A stretch of 5,797 nt of DNA from an uncultured Ruminococcus sp. (GTDB lineage: Bacteria > Bacillota > Clostridia > Oscillospirales > CAG-272). Below the pieces are notes generated by a model, which was not told the origin of the DNA, searched no databases, and saw only the letters and a program-made list of their open reading frames with translations. The stretch is from positions 1 to 5,797 of the forward strand of contig URUL01000108.1 in assembly GCA_900551005.1 (NCBI GenBank). Reading direction: 5' to 3'. Positions 1 to 5,312 of this stretch are shown piece by piece. Both the position numbers and the translations under genes were made by a program. Position 1 is the first letter of the stretch. Each line of letters opens with the position of its first letter.

Positions 1-1
1 G

Positions 2-589
2 CCCTACGGGCTGAGCACCTTTGACGGAATACAGGTCATCACCCCTTCGCGAAAAGGGGAGGCGGGCACGGAAATGCTCAATTCCGCTCTGCAAGCGGCA
101 ATCAATCCGCCTTCCCGCGGAAAGGCGGAGAAGAAGGTACGTGATTTCGTCCTGCGCGAGGGCGATAAGGTCATGCAGATAAAAAACAATTACGATATGG
201 AATGGAATAAAAACGGCTCGCAGGGCTTCGGCATTTTCAACGGTGATATCGGCGTGATAAAGAAAATCGATATTTCAGAGGAGCTTATCACGGTGGATTT
301 CGAGGATAAAATATGCGAATATGATTACACCATGCTTGATGAACTGGAGCTTGCCTATGCGATAACGGTGCATAAGAGCCAGGGAAGTGAATATCCTATC
401 GTGATCATGCCGCTTTATCGCTATACGCCGAAACTGCTCACGCGCAATCTTCTCTATACGGCGATAACACGTGCGCAGAATATCGTTATACTCGTAGGGA
501 ATGCCGATGTGGCAAAAGCTATGGTAGACAACAACAGACAGACAAAAAGATATACGGGGTTAAGATATGCTTTGGAACAATATGATTGA
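2..589 (+). CDS. recD2: RecD2-type ATP-dependent DNA helicase, C-terminal part (5' end outside window)
   Basis: This is the last 195 codons of a superfamily 1B 5'-3' DNA helicase of the RecD2 (RecD/TraA-like) type. The reading frame is open from base 2, so the start lies outside the window. Visible landmarks are GDKVMQIKNNYD and, shortly after, FNGDIGVI, both typical of the RecD2 C-terminal half. They are followed by helicase motif V-like ITVHKSQGSEYP (about 362-397) and motif VI LLYTAITRAQ (449-478), whose arginine takes part in ATP hydrolysis. RecD2 proteins act without RecBC in DNA repair and replication-fork maintenance; that role is family knowledge, not visible here. The N-terminal helix-hairpin-helix region and the Walker A motif are off the window. 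The last 23 bp overlap the comF start, which suggests one transcript with translational coupling. A different SF1 helicase is unlikely given the combined motifs. Confidence 0.93.
   Translation, partial: PYGLSTFDGIQVITPSRKGEAGTEMLNSALQAAINPPSRGKAEKKVRDFVLREGDKVMQIKNNYDMEWNKNGSQGFGIFNGDIGVIKKIDISEELITVDFEDKICEYDYTMLDELELAYAITVHKSQGSEYPIVIMPLYRYTPKLLTRNLLYTAITRAQNIVILVGNADVAKAMVDNNRQTKRYTGLRYALEQYD
556..559 (+). promoter_or_regulatory. Ribosome binding site supporting the comF start inside recD2
   Basis: GGGG sits 7 nt before the ATG at 567, inside the last codons of the helicase gene. It favours the overlapping start over Met6 (582), which has only an A/T-rich approach. It is a partial match to a Shine-Dalgarno core, so re-initiation by ribosomes finishing recD2 may contribute. 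Confidence 0.45.
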
Positions 590-1337
590 TTTTATCCTCG
601 GATTTTTTGCCGTGCGCAAATGTGCCGCCTGCGGAAAGGTGCTCTCCGATGAGGAGGAAAATGCCTTCTGTTTCGCATGCGGTGAAAAGTACGAAAAACT
701 GAAAACCGAGCTCTGCGCGATATGCGGACGTACTCCCGCATACTGTCGCTGTTCATGCGCAGGCATTTTTCACGATATCGGCTCGGATAAGACGCTGCAC
801 CTTTTCTTTTATGACGGAGATTTTTCGAGAAGCGTCATCTATGCGCTCAAAAACGGCGGAAAGAAGCGGCTTATCGACTTTCTGTCGTGTGAGCTTGCCT
901 CTCTTATCTATCTTTCCAAGGGAAGCGAGGATATCTCCTCCTATGCCGTAACGTACGTTCCGAGAAGCCGTGCCGGCATCAGAAAATACGGCTTTGACCA
1001 AGCGAAAATGATGGCAAAACGCATCGCGTGGGAGCTGGATATTCCCCTCGTCTGCACGCTTGAGCGCATAGGCTCGTCCTCGCAGAAGGCGGCTTCGGCA
1101 AAGGAACGCGCCAGGCTTGCCGAGCAAAGCTATGTTCTCGCAGATGCCGAGATATCGGGGAGAAAGTTCATCATAGTCGATGACGTGATAACGAGCGGGA
1201 GCACGCTCCATGCCTGTATTTCTCTGCTCAGGGAAGCGGGTGCCGAGCGCATCATTGCGGCGACCGCCGCCAAGACACAGCACGGCGAAAACGCGGTCGG
1301 CGGCTTTGCATCGGAAGAAATTGATTTTCCGCAGTGA
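567..1337 (+). CDS. comF: ComF family protein (cysteine-cluster plus phosphoribosyltransferase-like domain)
   Basis: A 256-residue ComF-family protein, close to the usual 220-250. The N-terminus has paired cysteines, CxxC at 19/22, 35/38 and 50/53, then Cys60, 62 and 64, a probable zinc-binding module. The C-terminal half is a type I phosphoribosyltransferase-like fold. It contains VPRSRAGIRKYGFDQA (131-146), the ComF-type Q173...R181 segment, and the PRPP-loop motif FIIVDDVITSGSTL (201-214) with its two acidic residues. ComF is needed for DNA uptake in naturally competent bacteria, probably as a cytoplasmic partner of the ComFA translocase. In non-competent Clostridia its role is unclear, and no other com gene is visible here. 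The start at 567 lies inside the end of recD2 and has GGGG 7 nt upstream; Met6 (582) is an alternative. No terminator follows: the vanY promoter begins 2 bp after the stop. Confidence 0.9.
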   Translation: MLWNNMIDFILGFFAVRKCAACGKVLSDEEENAFCFACGEKYEKLKTELCAICGRTPAYCRCSCAGIFHDIGSDKTLHLFFYDGDFSRSVIYALKNGGKKRLIDFLSCELASLIYLSKGSEDISSYAVTYVPRSRAGIRKYGFDQAKMMAKRIAWELDIPLVCTLERIGSSSQKAASAKERARLAEQSYVLADAEISGRKFIIVDDVITSGSTLHACISLLREAGAERIIAATAAKTQHGENAVGGFASEEIDFPQ

Positions 1338-1339
1338 TA

Positions 1340-1368
1340 TTGACAAACAGCGGTCAGCGTGATATACT
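1340..1368 (+). promoter_or_regulatory. Sigma-A-type promoter for vanY
   Basis: A perfect -35 TTGACA (1340-1345) is separated by exactly 17 bp from -10 TATACT (1363-1368, 5 of 6 consensus). Transcription would start near 1375, giving a leader of about 43 nt before the vanY ATG at 1418. The -35 begins 2 bp after the comF stop codon, so vanY has its own promoter despite facing the same way as recD2-comF. An inverted repeat overlaps the -10 box (see separate entry). Confidence 0.8.
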
Positions 1369-1391
1369 GTATGATATATAGTAATACAGTA
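1365..1391. promoter_or_regulatory. Operator-like inverted repeat over the vanY -10/start site
   Basis: TACTGTAT (1365-1372) and ATACAGTA (1384-1391) are perfect 8-bp inverted arms separated by 11 bp. The left arm covers most of the -10 box and the probable start point lies in the spacer, so the transcript would carry only the right arm. An RNA hairpin is therefore unlikely. A dimeric DNA-binding repressor, such as a GntR- or BlaI/MecI-like regulator, is the simplest reading. No regulator gene lies in the window, so the binding protein is unknown. Confidence 0.5.
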
Positions 1392-1417
1392 CATTCTGTT
1401 GCGAACGGAGGCGAGGT

Positions 1418-2329
1418 ATGAAAAATATGTCAAGAAGCAAGCGAATCTTATGTATACTTCTTGCGGTGCTTATCTTGCTCATCGCCTGTGCTGTTTTCGT
1501 GCAGTTTGTGCTGAAAGTCGATATATACGGAAAAACCTTCTGTACCGCATACGGCATCATCGGGAGCATGAAGCGAGGAGAGAAAAACCTTCTCGCAGAG
1601 AAGGCGATCTCCCTCTCGGCTTACCCTGTGGAGGATGTCATGGCGGGAATGACCGACGCCGTTCCCGAATATACTCTTTGGCTTGTGAATGCCACGTATC
1701 CTCTTGCCGAGGAGGAGCTTGAAAACGTCGAAATGTGTGAGATCGGCAACGGTCGCACGCTCTGCATCGAGGCATATGAAAATCTGAAATTGCTTTTTGC
1801 CGCGGCATTGGAGGAATGCGGAGATGAGCTTGTCGTCACGAGCGCATTCCGCACGCACGATGAACAGGCGGCTATCTATGCCAGTATGCCTGCGGTGGCG
1901 GTCGAGGCGGGTACGAGCGAGCATCAGTGCGGTTTTGCCGTTGACGTAAAGACGAGCGGCTACGGTCAGCGGCGGTTCATCATGAGCCGCGGCGGCAGAT
2001 GGACAGATGAAAACTGCTCACGCTTCGGATTTATCATACGTTATCCGTATTACGGGAAAAAGACCACTATGGTTACATATGAGCCGTGGCACCTGCGCTA
2101 TGTCGGGTATCCTCATTCCGAGATCATCAGCCGTATGAAGATCACGCTCGAGGATTATTATACCGTTTTCGAGAATGGAAAATACTATGAGTATGAAGGG
2201 TATCTTCTCTCGCATCAGACCTGTGATGACGGGCTGATCTATCTGCCGGATGGCTATGACGATATAAGGATTTCGCCGGACAATATGGGCGGATATATCG
2301 TGACGGTAGCAAAAGAGAAAATTTCATAA
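1418..2329 (+). CDS. vanY: VanY-type D-alanyl-D-alanine carboxypeptidase (peptidase M15B), membrane-anchored
   Basis: A 303-residue zinc peptidase expected to remove the terminal D-Ala from peptidoglycan pentapeptides outside the membrane. A hydrophobic segment at residues 10-32 after a basic N-terminus is a signal anchor. LIAC (21-24) matches a lipobox, but the hydrophobic run continues past the cysteine, which argues for an anchor over a lipoprotein. The M15B signature is complete: TSAFRTHDEQ, then SEHQCGFAVD with zinc ligands His169 and Asp176, then EPWHLRYVG with catalytic Glu222 and zinc ligand His225. About 70 residues follow the catalytic core (232-303) and have no fold I recognise. 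The start is supported by GGAGG at 1407-1411, 6 nt before the ATG. Despite the family name, nothing here (no vanA, vanH or vanRS) indicates glycopeptide resistance; a housekeeping cell-wall role is more likely. A D,L- or L,D-specific relative is possible. Confidence 0.9.
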   Translation: MKNMSRSKRILCILLAVLILLIACAVFVQFVLKVDIYGKTFCTAYGIIGSMKRGEKNLLAEKAISLSAYPVEDVMAGMTDAVPEYTLWLVNATYPLAEEELENVEMCEIGNGRTLCIEAYENLKLLFAAALEECGDELVVTSAFRTHDEQAAIYASMPAVAVEAGTSEHQCGFAVDVKTSGYGQRRFIMSRGGRWTDENCSRFGFIIRYPYYGKKTTMVTYEPWHLRYVGYPHSEIISRMKITLEDYYTVFENGKYYEYEGYLLSHQTCDDGLIYLPDGYDDIRISPDNMGGYIVTVAKEKIS

Positions 2330-2335
2330 GTGATA

Positions 2336-2379
2336 AAAATCAGTAAAAGCGTTGCCATGGCAACGCTTTTACTGATTTT
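2336..2379. terminator. Bidirectional terminator: perfect 44-bp palindrome between vanY and yajC
   Basis: The sequence is a perfect 22+22 palindrome centred between 2357 and 2358. The GC-rich core is GCGTTGCCATGGCAACGC, flanked by A-runs on the left and T-runs on the right. Either strand therefore gives a strong hairpin followed by U-rich RNA. It lies 6 bp after the vanY stop and 20 bp before the end of yajC, which points the other way, so it can end both transcripts. A protein-binding palindrome is possible but less likely given the convergent position and the T-runs. Confidence 0.9.
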
Positions 2380-2399
2380 ATACAAAAGTATGATATCAA

Positions 2400-2840
2400 T
2401 TATTTTTCTTTGGAATCGGGAGTATCTTTGGATTCAGCCTTGGGAGCATCCTTGAGCTCTGCCTTAGGAAGAGTCTTTGAATCAGCCTTGTCGGTTGACG
2501 CCGTGCTGTCATCATCGCCGCTGTCAGCTTTTACATCTATGGAGCGAAGAGCACTGCGCAGGAAACGGATCTTTGTTCTGTCCTTCGTTGTTTCCAGAAC
2601 GAAGCTTTCTTCCTTTATGCTGACAACTCTGCCGACGATGCCGCCGATGGTTGTCACCTCGTCACCTACGGAGAGGCTGTTTTTCATTTCGTTGTTCTTC
2701 TTGTCCTGTTTTTTCTGTGGGAGATACATGAAGAAATATAATGCGACACCCATTACAGCTACCATGATAAGCGTCGTTATAATGCCTGAGCTGCGATTGG
2801 CTGTCTGGGCAGTTTCCGAAAGAAACATGGAAAAGTTCAT
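2400..2840 (-). CDS. yajC: Preprotein translocase subunit YajC
   Basis: A 146-residue YajC, the small single-span membrane protein that associates with SecDF and the SecYEG channel. A short N-terminus is followed by one membrane segment (about 20-40), ending in the typical YLPQKKQDKK. Next comes the conserved domain with SVGDEVTTIGGIVGRVVSI (57-75) and TKIRFLRSALRSI. Residues 104-146 form a low-complexity tail rich in Lys, Asp, Ser, Ala and Pro, longer than in the roughly 110-residue E. coli protein and probably disordered. GGAGG (2854-2850 on this strand) lies 9 nt before the ATG and fixes the start. The gene has its own promoter and terminator and no tgt, secD or secF next to it in the window. 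The long open frame on the opposite strand is a shadow. Confidence 0.93.
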   Translation of the reverse strand: MNFSMFLSETAQTANRSSGIITTLIMVAVMGVALYFFMYLPQKKQDKKNNEMKNSLSVGDEVTTIGGIVGRVVSIKEESFVLETTKDRTKIRFLRSALRSIDVKADSGDDDSTASTDKADSKTLPKAELKDAPKAESKDTPDSKEK

Positions 2841-2873
2841 TTAAATTTACCTCCAAAAAGTTATTACCAGTAG

Positions 2874-2902
2874 AGTATAACCTATATTCACGTAATTTTC
2901 AA
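2874..2902 (-). promoter_or_regulatory. Sigma-A-type promoter for yajC
   Basis: Read on the minus strand, TTGAAA (2902-2897) is followed after 17 bp by TATACT (2879-2874), each 5 of 6 to consensus. Transcription would start near 2867, giving a leader of about 27 nt that contains the GGAGG ribosome binding site. No competing signal of this quality is nearer to the gene. Confidence 0.7.
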
Positions 2903-2909
2903 TAATATT

Positions 2910-2937
2910 TTGAAAAAATTATATAAAACTTTACAAT
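2910..2937 (+). promoter_or_regulatory. Possible distal promoter for rlmD
   Basis: TTGAAA (2910-2915), 16 bp, then TACAAT (2932-2937), each 5 of 6 to consensus. It would start transcription near 2944, about 87 nt before rlmD. The region is very AT-rich, so a chance match is a real possibility; the proximal promoter at 2963-2991 could serve alone. Confidence 0.3.
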
Positions 2938-2962
2938 TTATCCTCTTTTTTACTTCTGAATA

Positions 2963-2991
2963 TTGATTTCGCACCGCATTTGCGGTAAAAT
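2963..2991 (+). promoter_or_regulatory. Proximal promoter for rlmD-aph, with a palindrome in its spacer
   Basis: TTGATT (2963-2968, 4 of 6) and TAAAAT (2986-2991, 5 of 6) are separated by 17 bp. The spacer is GC-rich against an AT-rich background and carries the inverted repeat ACCGCA-TT-TGCGGT (2973-2986), which touches the first base of the -10 box. Transcription would start near 2998, giving a leader of about 33 nt. Confidence 0.55.
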
Positions 2992-3030
2992 ATAAAAGTT
3001 AAAACAAAAATATTATTCAGGGATGATGAG

Positions 3031-4383
3031 ATGCCGAAAAAAAACGATATTCTTACAGTTGAGATAACCGATATCACGGGAGAAGGCATGGGCATAGGCA
3101 AAGCCGACGGCTACGTGCTTTTTATTCCCGCGTGCGCTGTCGGAGATATATGCGAGGTAAAGGTCCTGAAGGCTCTGAAAAGCTATGGCTATGCGAAGGT
3201 CGAGCGGATAGTCACGCCTTCGTCCCACAGGGTGGACATAGACTGCGATGTCTTCGGCAGATGCGGCGGGTGTACCTTCCGCCATATCTCATATGAGGCG
3301 GAGCTGGAGATAAAAAGGCGTTGGGTGGATGAAAATTTTGCCCGTATCGGCGGACTTGCGTTACCTTGCGACGGGATAGTGCCGTCTCCTGAGGTCGAAG
3401 GCTACCGCAATAAGGCACAGCTCCCATGTGGCAGTAATGAAAATGGTATTTTTTTCGGCTTTTATTCAAAACATTCACATAGACTGACTGCCTGCGAGCA
3501 TTGCAAGCTGACGCCGCCTTTTTATGAGGATATCATTACGTGCGTTGAAGCCTGGGCAAATGAAAACGGCGTTTCCGTCTATGATGAAGCGAGCGGATGT
3601 GGGCTGCTGCGACATATATATATCCGTGACGGACGCGGAAGCGGCGAGGTGATGGTCTGCCTCGTCATAAACGGGCGTGATATTCCCGAAAAAGAAGTGC
3701 TGATAAGGAATTTGCTTAAATTAAACATCTGTATAAAATCGATTGTTTTAAACGTAAATACGAGAAAAACAAATGAGATACTCGGAGAAGAGTGCATCAC
3801 GCTCCACGGGAAGGATACCATAAGCGATACGCTGGGGAAGCTGAAATTCGATATTTCGCCGCTTTCGTTTTATCAGGTAAACCGAAACGGAGCAGAGCGA
3901 CTCTATTCGCTTGCCGGAGAGTTTGCGGCGCTCACGGGAAATGAAACCCTGCTGGACCTTTACTGCGGTGCGGGCACGATAGGTCTTTTTCTCTCGGACA
4001 AGGTGGGGAAGCTTTACGGTGCCGAAATAATACCGCAGGCGGTTGAGAACGCACGCGAAAACGCCGCAAAAAACGGAATAGATAATGCGGAGTTTTTCTG
4101 CGCGGATGCCGGAGAGGCAGCACTCATGCTCGAAGAGAGCGGCGTGCGTCCCGATGTTATCATCCTCGATCCTCCGCGAAAGGGAATCAATGCGGACGTT
4201 ATGGAAGCGATAGAAAAAATGCAGCCGGAGCGCGTCGTCATGGTCTCCTGCAACAGCGCGACTGCGGCACGCGACTGCGCCCTGCTCTCGGAGCGTGGGT
4301 ATACGCCGTCCAAGCTCCGCGCACTCGATATGTTCCCGCGAACAGGGCACGTGGAGTGTGTGGTATTGCTTTCACGCAAATAG
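3031..4383 (+). CDS. rlmD: RlmD/TrmA-family 23S rRNA (uracil-C5)-methyltransferase
   Basis: A 450-residue SAM-dependent RNA m5U methyltransferase of the RumA/TrmA family, at normal full length. Residues 1-60 form a TRAM RNA-binding domain. Cys72, Cys78 and Cys81 (C-x5-C-x2-C), with a later cysteine, probably Cys158, match the 4Fe-4S site of RlmD. The methyltransferase half has FYQVN (280-284), the SAM motif LLDLYCGAGTIGL (307-319), DPPRKG (380-385) and the catalytic SCN motif with Cys407. The family usually reads SCNP; here it is SCNS, a variant position after the catalytic residues. The C-terminus DMFPRTGHVECVVLL is typical. The expected target is U1939 of 23S rRNA. Bacillus has one family member (RlmCD) that also modifies U747, so dual specificity cannot be excluded. 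The start is supported by AGGGA at 3019-3023, 7 nt upstream; the nearby ATGs at 3023 and 3026 are out of frame. An aminoglycoside kinase follows after 10 bp. Confidence 0.92.
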   Translation: MPKKNDILTVEITDITGEGMGIGKADGYVLFIPACAVGDICEVKVLKALKSYGYAKVERIVTPSSHRVDIDCDVFGRCGGCTFRHISYEAELEIKRRWVDENFARIGGLALPCDGIVPSPEVEGYRNKAQLPCGSNENGIFFGFYSKHSHRLTACEHCKLTPPFYEDIITCVEAWANENGVSVYDEASGCGLLRHIYIRDGRGSGEVMVCLVINGRDIPEKEVLIRNLLKLNICIKSIVLNVNTRKTNEILGEECITLHGKDTISDTLGKLKFDISPLSFYQVNRNGAERLYSLAGEFAALTGNETLLDLYCGAGTIGLFLSDKVGKLYGAEIIPQAVENARENAAKNGIDNAEFFCADAGEAALMLEESGVRPDVIILDPPRKGINADVMEAIEKMQPERVVMVSCNSATAARDCALLSERGYTPSKLRALDMFPRTGHVECVVLLSRK

Positions 4384-4385
4384 GA
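4382..4385 (+). promoter_or_regulatory. Ribosome binding site deciding the aph start
   Basis: AGGA overlaps the rlmD stop codon (TAG, 4381-4383) and sits 8 nt before the ATG at 4394. It selects this start over an in-frame upstream ATG at 4295, which would add 33 residues encoded inside rlmD and unlike the kinase family. The arrangement suggests translational coupling to rlmD. Confidence 0.6.
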
Positions 4386-4393
4386 AAAGACGA

Positions 4394-5179
4394 ATGAAGA
4401 AAACATTGCTTGATCAAATCCCGAATGAGCTTCCGCAGGATATCCGGCAATTTATATTGGGGGCAAATATTTACGATAGCTCATGCTCGCCCGACGCAAG
4501 AGTATATTTCATTGATAAGGGGAATGGGTACTATTTAAAATGTTCGGGTGGCGGAAAGCTCGGAAAAGAAGCTGTGATGACGGAGTATTTTCATTCAAAA
4601 GGGCTTGGCGCAGAGGTATTGAATTATATCTCAAACGACAGGGACTGGCTTTTAACGACTGCCGTTATCGGGGAAGATTGCATACATGAAAGATATCTGA
4701 TGGATCCCAAACGTCTGTGCGATACTATCGCATACGAATTAAGAAAGCTGCATGAAACCGAGCATATCGGCTGTCCGGTACCGGACAGAACGGCAGAATA
4801 CCTTGCTGCGGCGGAGAAGAACTACCTCACGGGAAATTATGACAGGTCACAATTCCCGGACAGCTTCGGCTATCGTTCGGCTGAGGAGGCTCATGACATT
4901 CTTACTGACGGAAAATGTGCTCTGCAAAGCAAGGTCCTGCTTCACGGTGACTATTGTCTGCCCAATATTATTCTGAACGACTGGAAGCTCTCAGGCTTCA
5001 TTGATGTCGGCAGCGGCGGCATCGGAGACAGGCATATCGATTTATTCTGGGGCGCTTGGACGCTTTGGTTTAACCTGAAAACAAATGAGTACCGCGAGCG
5101 TTTTCTTGATGCATACGGCAGGGATAAGGCGGACGAGTCAATACTGAAGATCGTCGCCGCGGCTGAAGTCTTTGGCTGA
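4394..5179 (+). CDS. APH(3')-like aminoglycoside phosphotransferase family protein
   Basis: A 261-residue small-molecule kinase of the APH/choline-kinase fold, close in length to APH(3')-IIIa (264). The N-lobe has the ATP-contacting Lys49 (in YYLKC) and its probable partner Glu59. The catalytic loop HGDYCLPN (184-191) gives catalytic base Asp186 and Asn191. GFIDVGSGGIGDRHIDL supplies the metal-binding Asp204. These last three are each shifted by 4 from the APH(3')-IIIa residues 190, 195 and 208, so the active site looks intact. Family members pass the ATP gamma-phosphate to the 3'-hydroxyl of kanamycin/neomycin-type drugs. Substrate and resistance cannot be read from the sequence, and divergent chromosomal members may have other substrates. 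It begins 10 bp after rlmD with no promoter of its own seen and no mobile-element sequence nearby, which fits a resident gene. The C-terminus AAAEVFG seems natural, so I do not call it truncated. Confidence 0.85.
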   Translation: MKKTLLDQIPNELPQDIRQFILGANIYDSSCSPDARVYFIDKGNGYYLKCSGGGKLGKEAVMTEYFHSKGLGAEVLNYISNDRDWLLTTAVIGEDCIHERYLMDPKRLCDTIAYELRKLHETEHIGCPVPDRTAEYLAAAEKNYLTGNYDRSQFPDSFGYRSAEEAHDILTDGKCALQSKVLLHGDYCLPNIILNDWKLSGFIDVGSGGIGDRHIDLFWGAWTLWFNLKTNEYRERFLDAYGRDKADESILKIVAAAEVFG

Positions 5180-5281
5180 GCACGCTTGGGCTTTCGGACT
5201 TATCAAGTGCTGAATCGGGAAAATGGCAATACCTTTGAATGTGCGGCGCTGACGAGGAGAAAAACCGCAAATCCAATATAA
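5180..5281 (+). other. Open in-frame stretch after aph; possible C-terminal gene remnant
   Basis: Directly after the aph TGA, the same frame stays open for 33 codons to TAA at 5279-5281. It includes LGFRTYQVLN and FECAALTRRK. The LGFR-Y pattern recalls the C-terminal part of GNAT acetyltransferases, but this is weak. There is no ATG and no ribosome binding site, so it would be a remnant or chance. Roughly one in five random frames this long would lack a stop. Confidence 0.2.
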
Positions 5282-5282
5282 T
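5277..5282 (+). promoter_or_regulatory. Possible -10 box for the ABC exporter gene
   Basis: A perfect TATAAT lies 30 bp before the ABC exporter ATG. No good -35 sits at 16-18 bp (the bases there read GAGGAG-like), and there is no TG extension. CTGACG at 5249-5254 is 22 bp away, too far for normal use. It could be a weak or activator-dependent promoter, or chance; the gene might also be read from the rlmD-aph transcript, since no terminator is seen between them. Confidence 0.3.
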
Positions 5283-5312
5283 CACGCAAAACAATCGGAG
5301 AAAATCTGAAAA

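Noticed and set aside
1365..1391. The vanY inverted repeat as a LexA (SOS) box or an RNA hairpin
   Set aside because: CTG and CAG are too far apart for the CTG-N10-CAG LexA pattern, and it is not the Firmicute LexA site either. The transcript would lack most of the left arm.
753..1433. 226-codon minus-strand frame opposite comF
   Set aside because: Shadow of comF. Its translation shows no recognisable domain, and it runs through the vanY promoter.
1418..2329. vanY as part of a vancomycin-resistance cluster
   Set aside because: No vanA/B-type ligase, vanH, vanX or two-component regulator is present in the window. Single M15B carboxypeptidases are common cell-wall enzymes.
2410..2844. 144-codon open frame on the plus strand opposite yajC
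   Set aside because: It is the complement of a clearly recognisable YajC. It has no ribosome binding site, and the promoter and RBS signals serve the other strand.
3748..4350. 200-codon minus-strand frame inside rlmD
   Set aside because: Shadow of the conserved methyltransferase domain, with no start signals or recognisable motifs.
4295..4393. Upstream in-frame ATG giving a longer kinase
   Set aside because: The extra 33 residues are encoded inside rlmD, do not resemble the kinase N-terminus, and the ATG at 4394 has a better ribosome binding site.
5179..5211. Imperfect inverted repeat AGCAC(G)CTT / AAGTGCT as an aph terminator
   Set aside because: The stem is short and bulged, the loop is long and no T-run follows, so it does not look like an intrinsic terminator.
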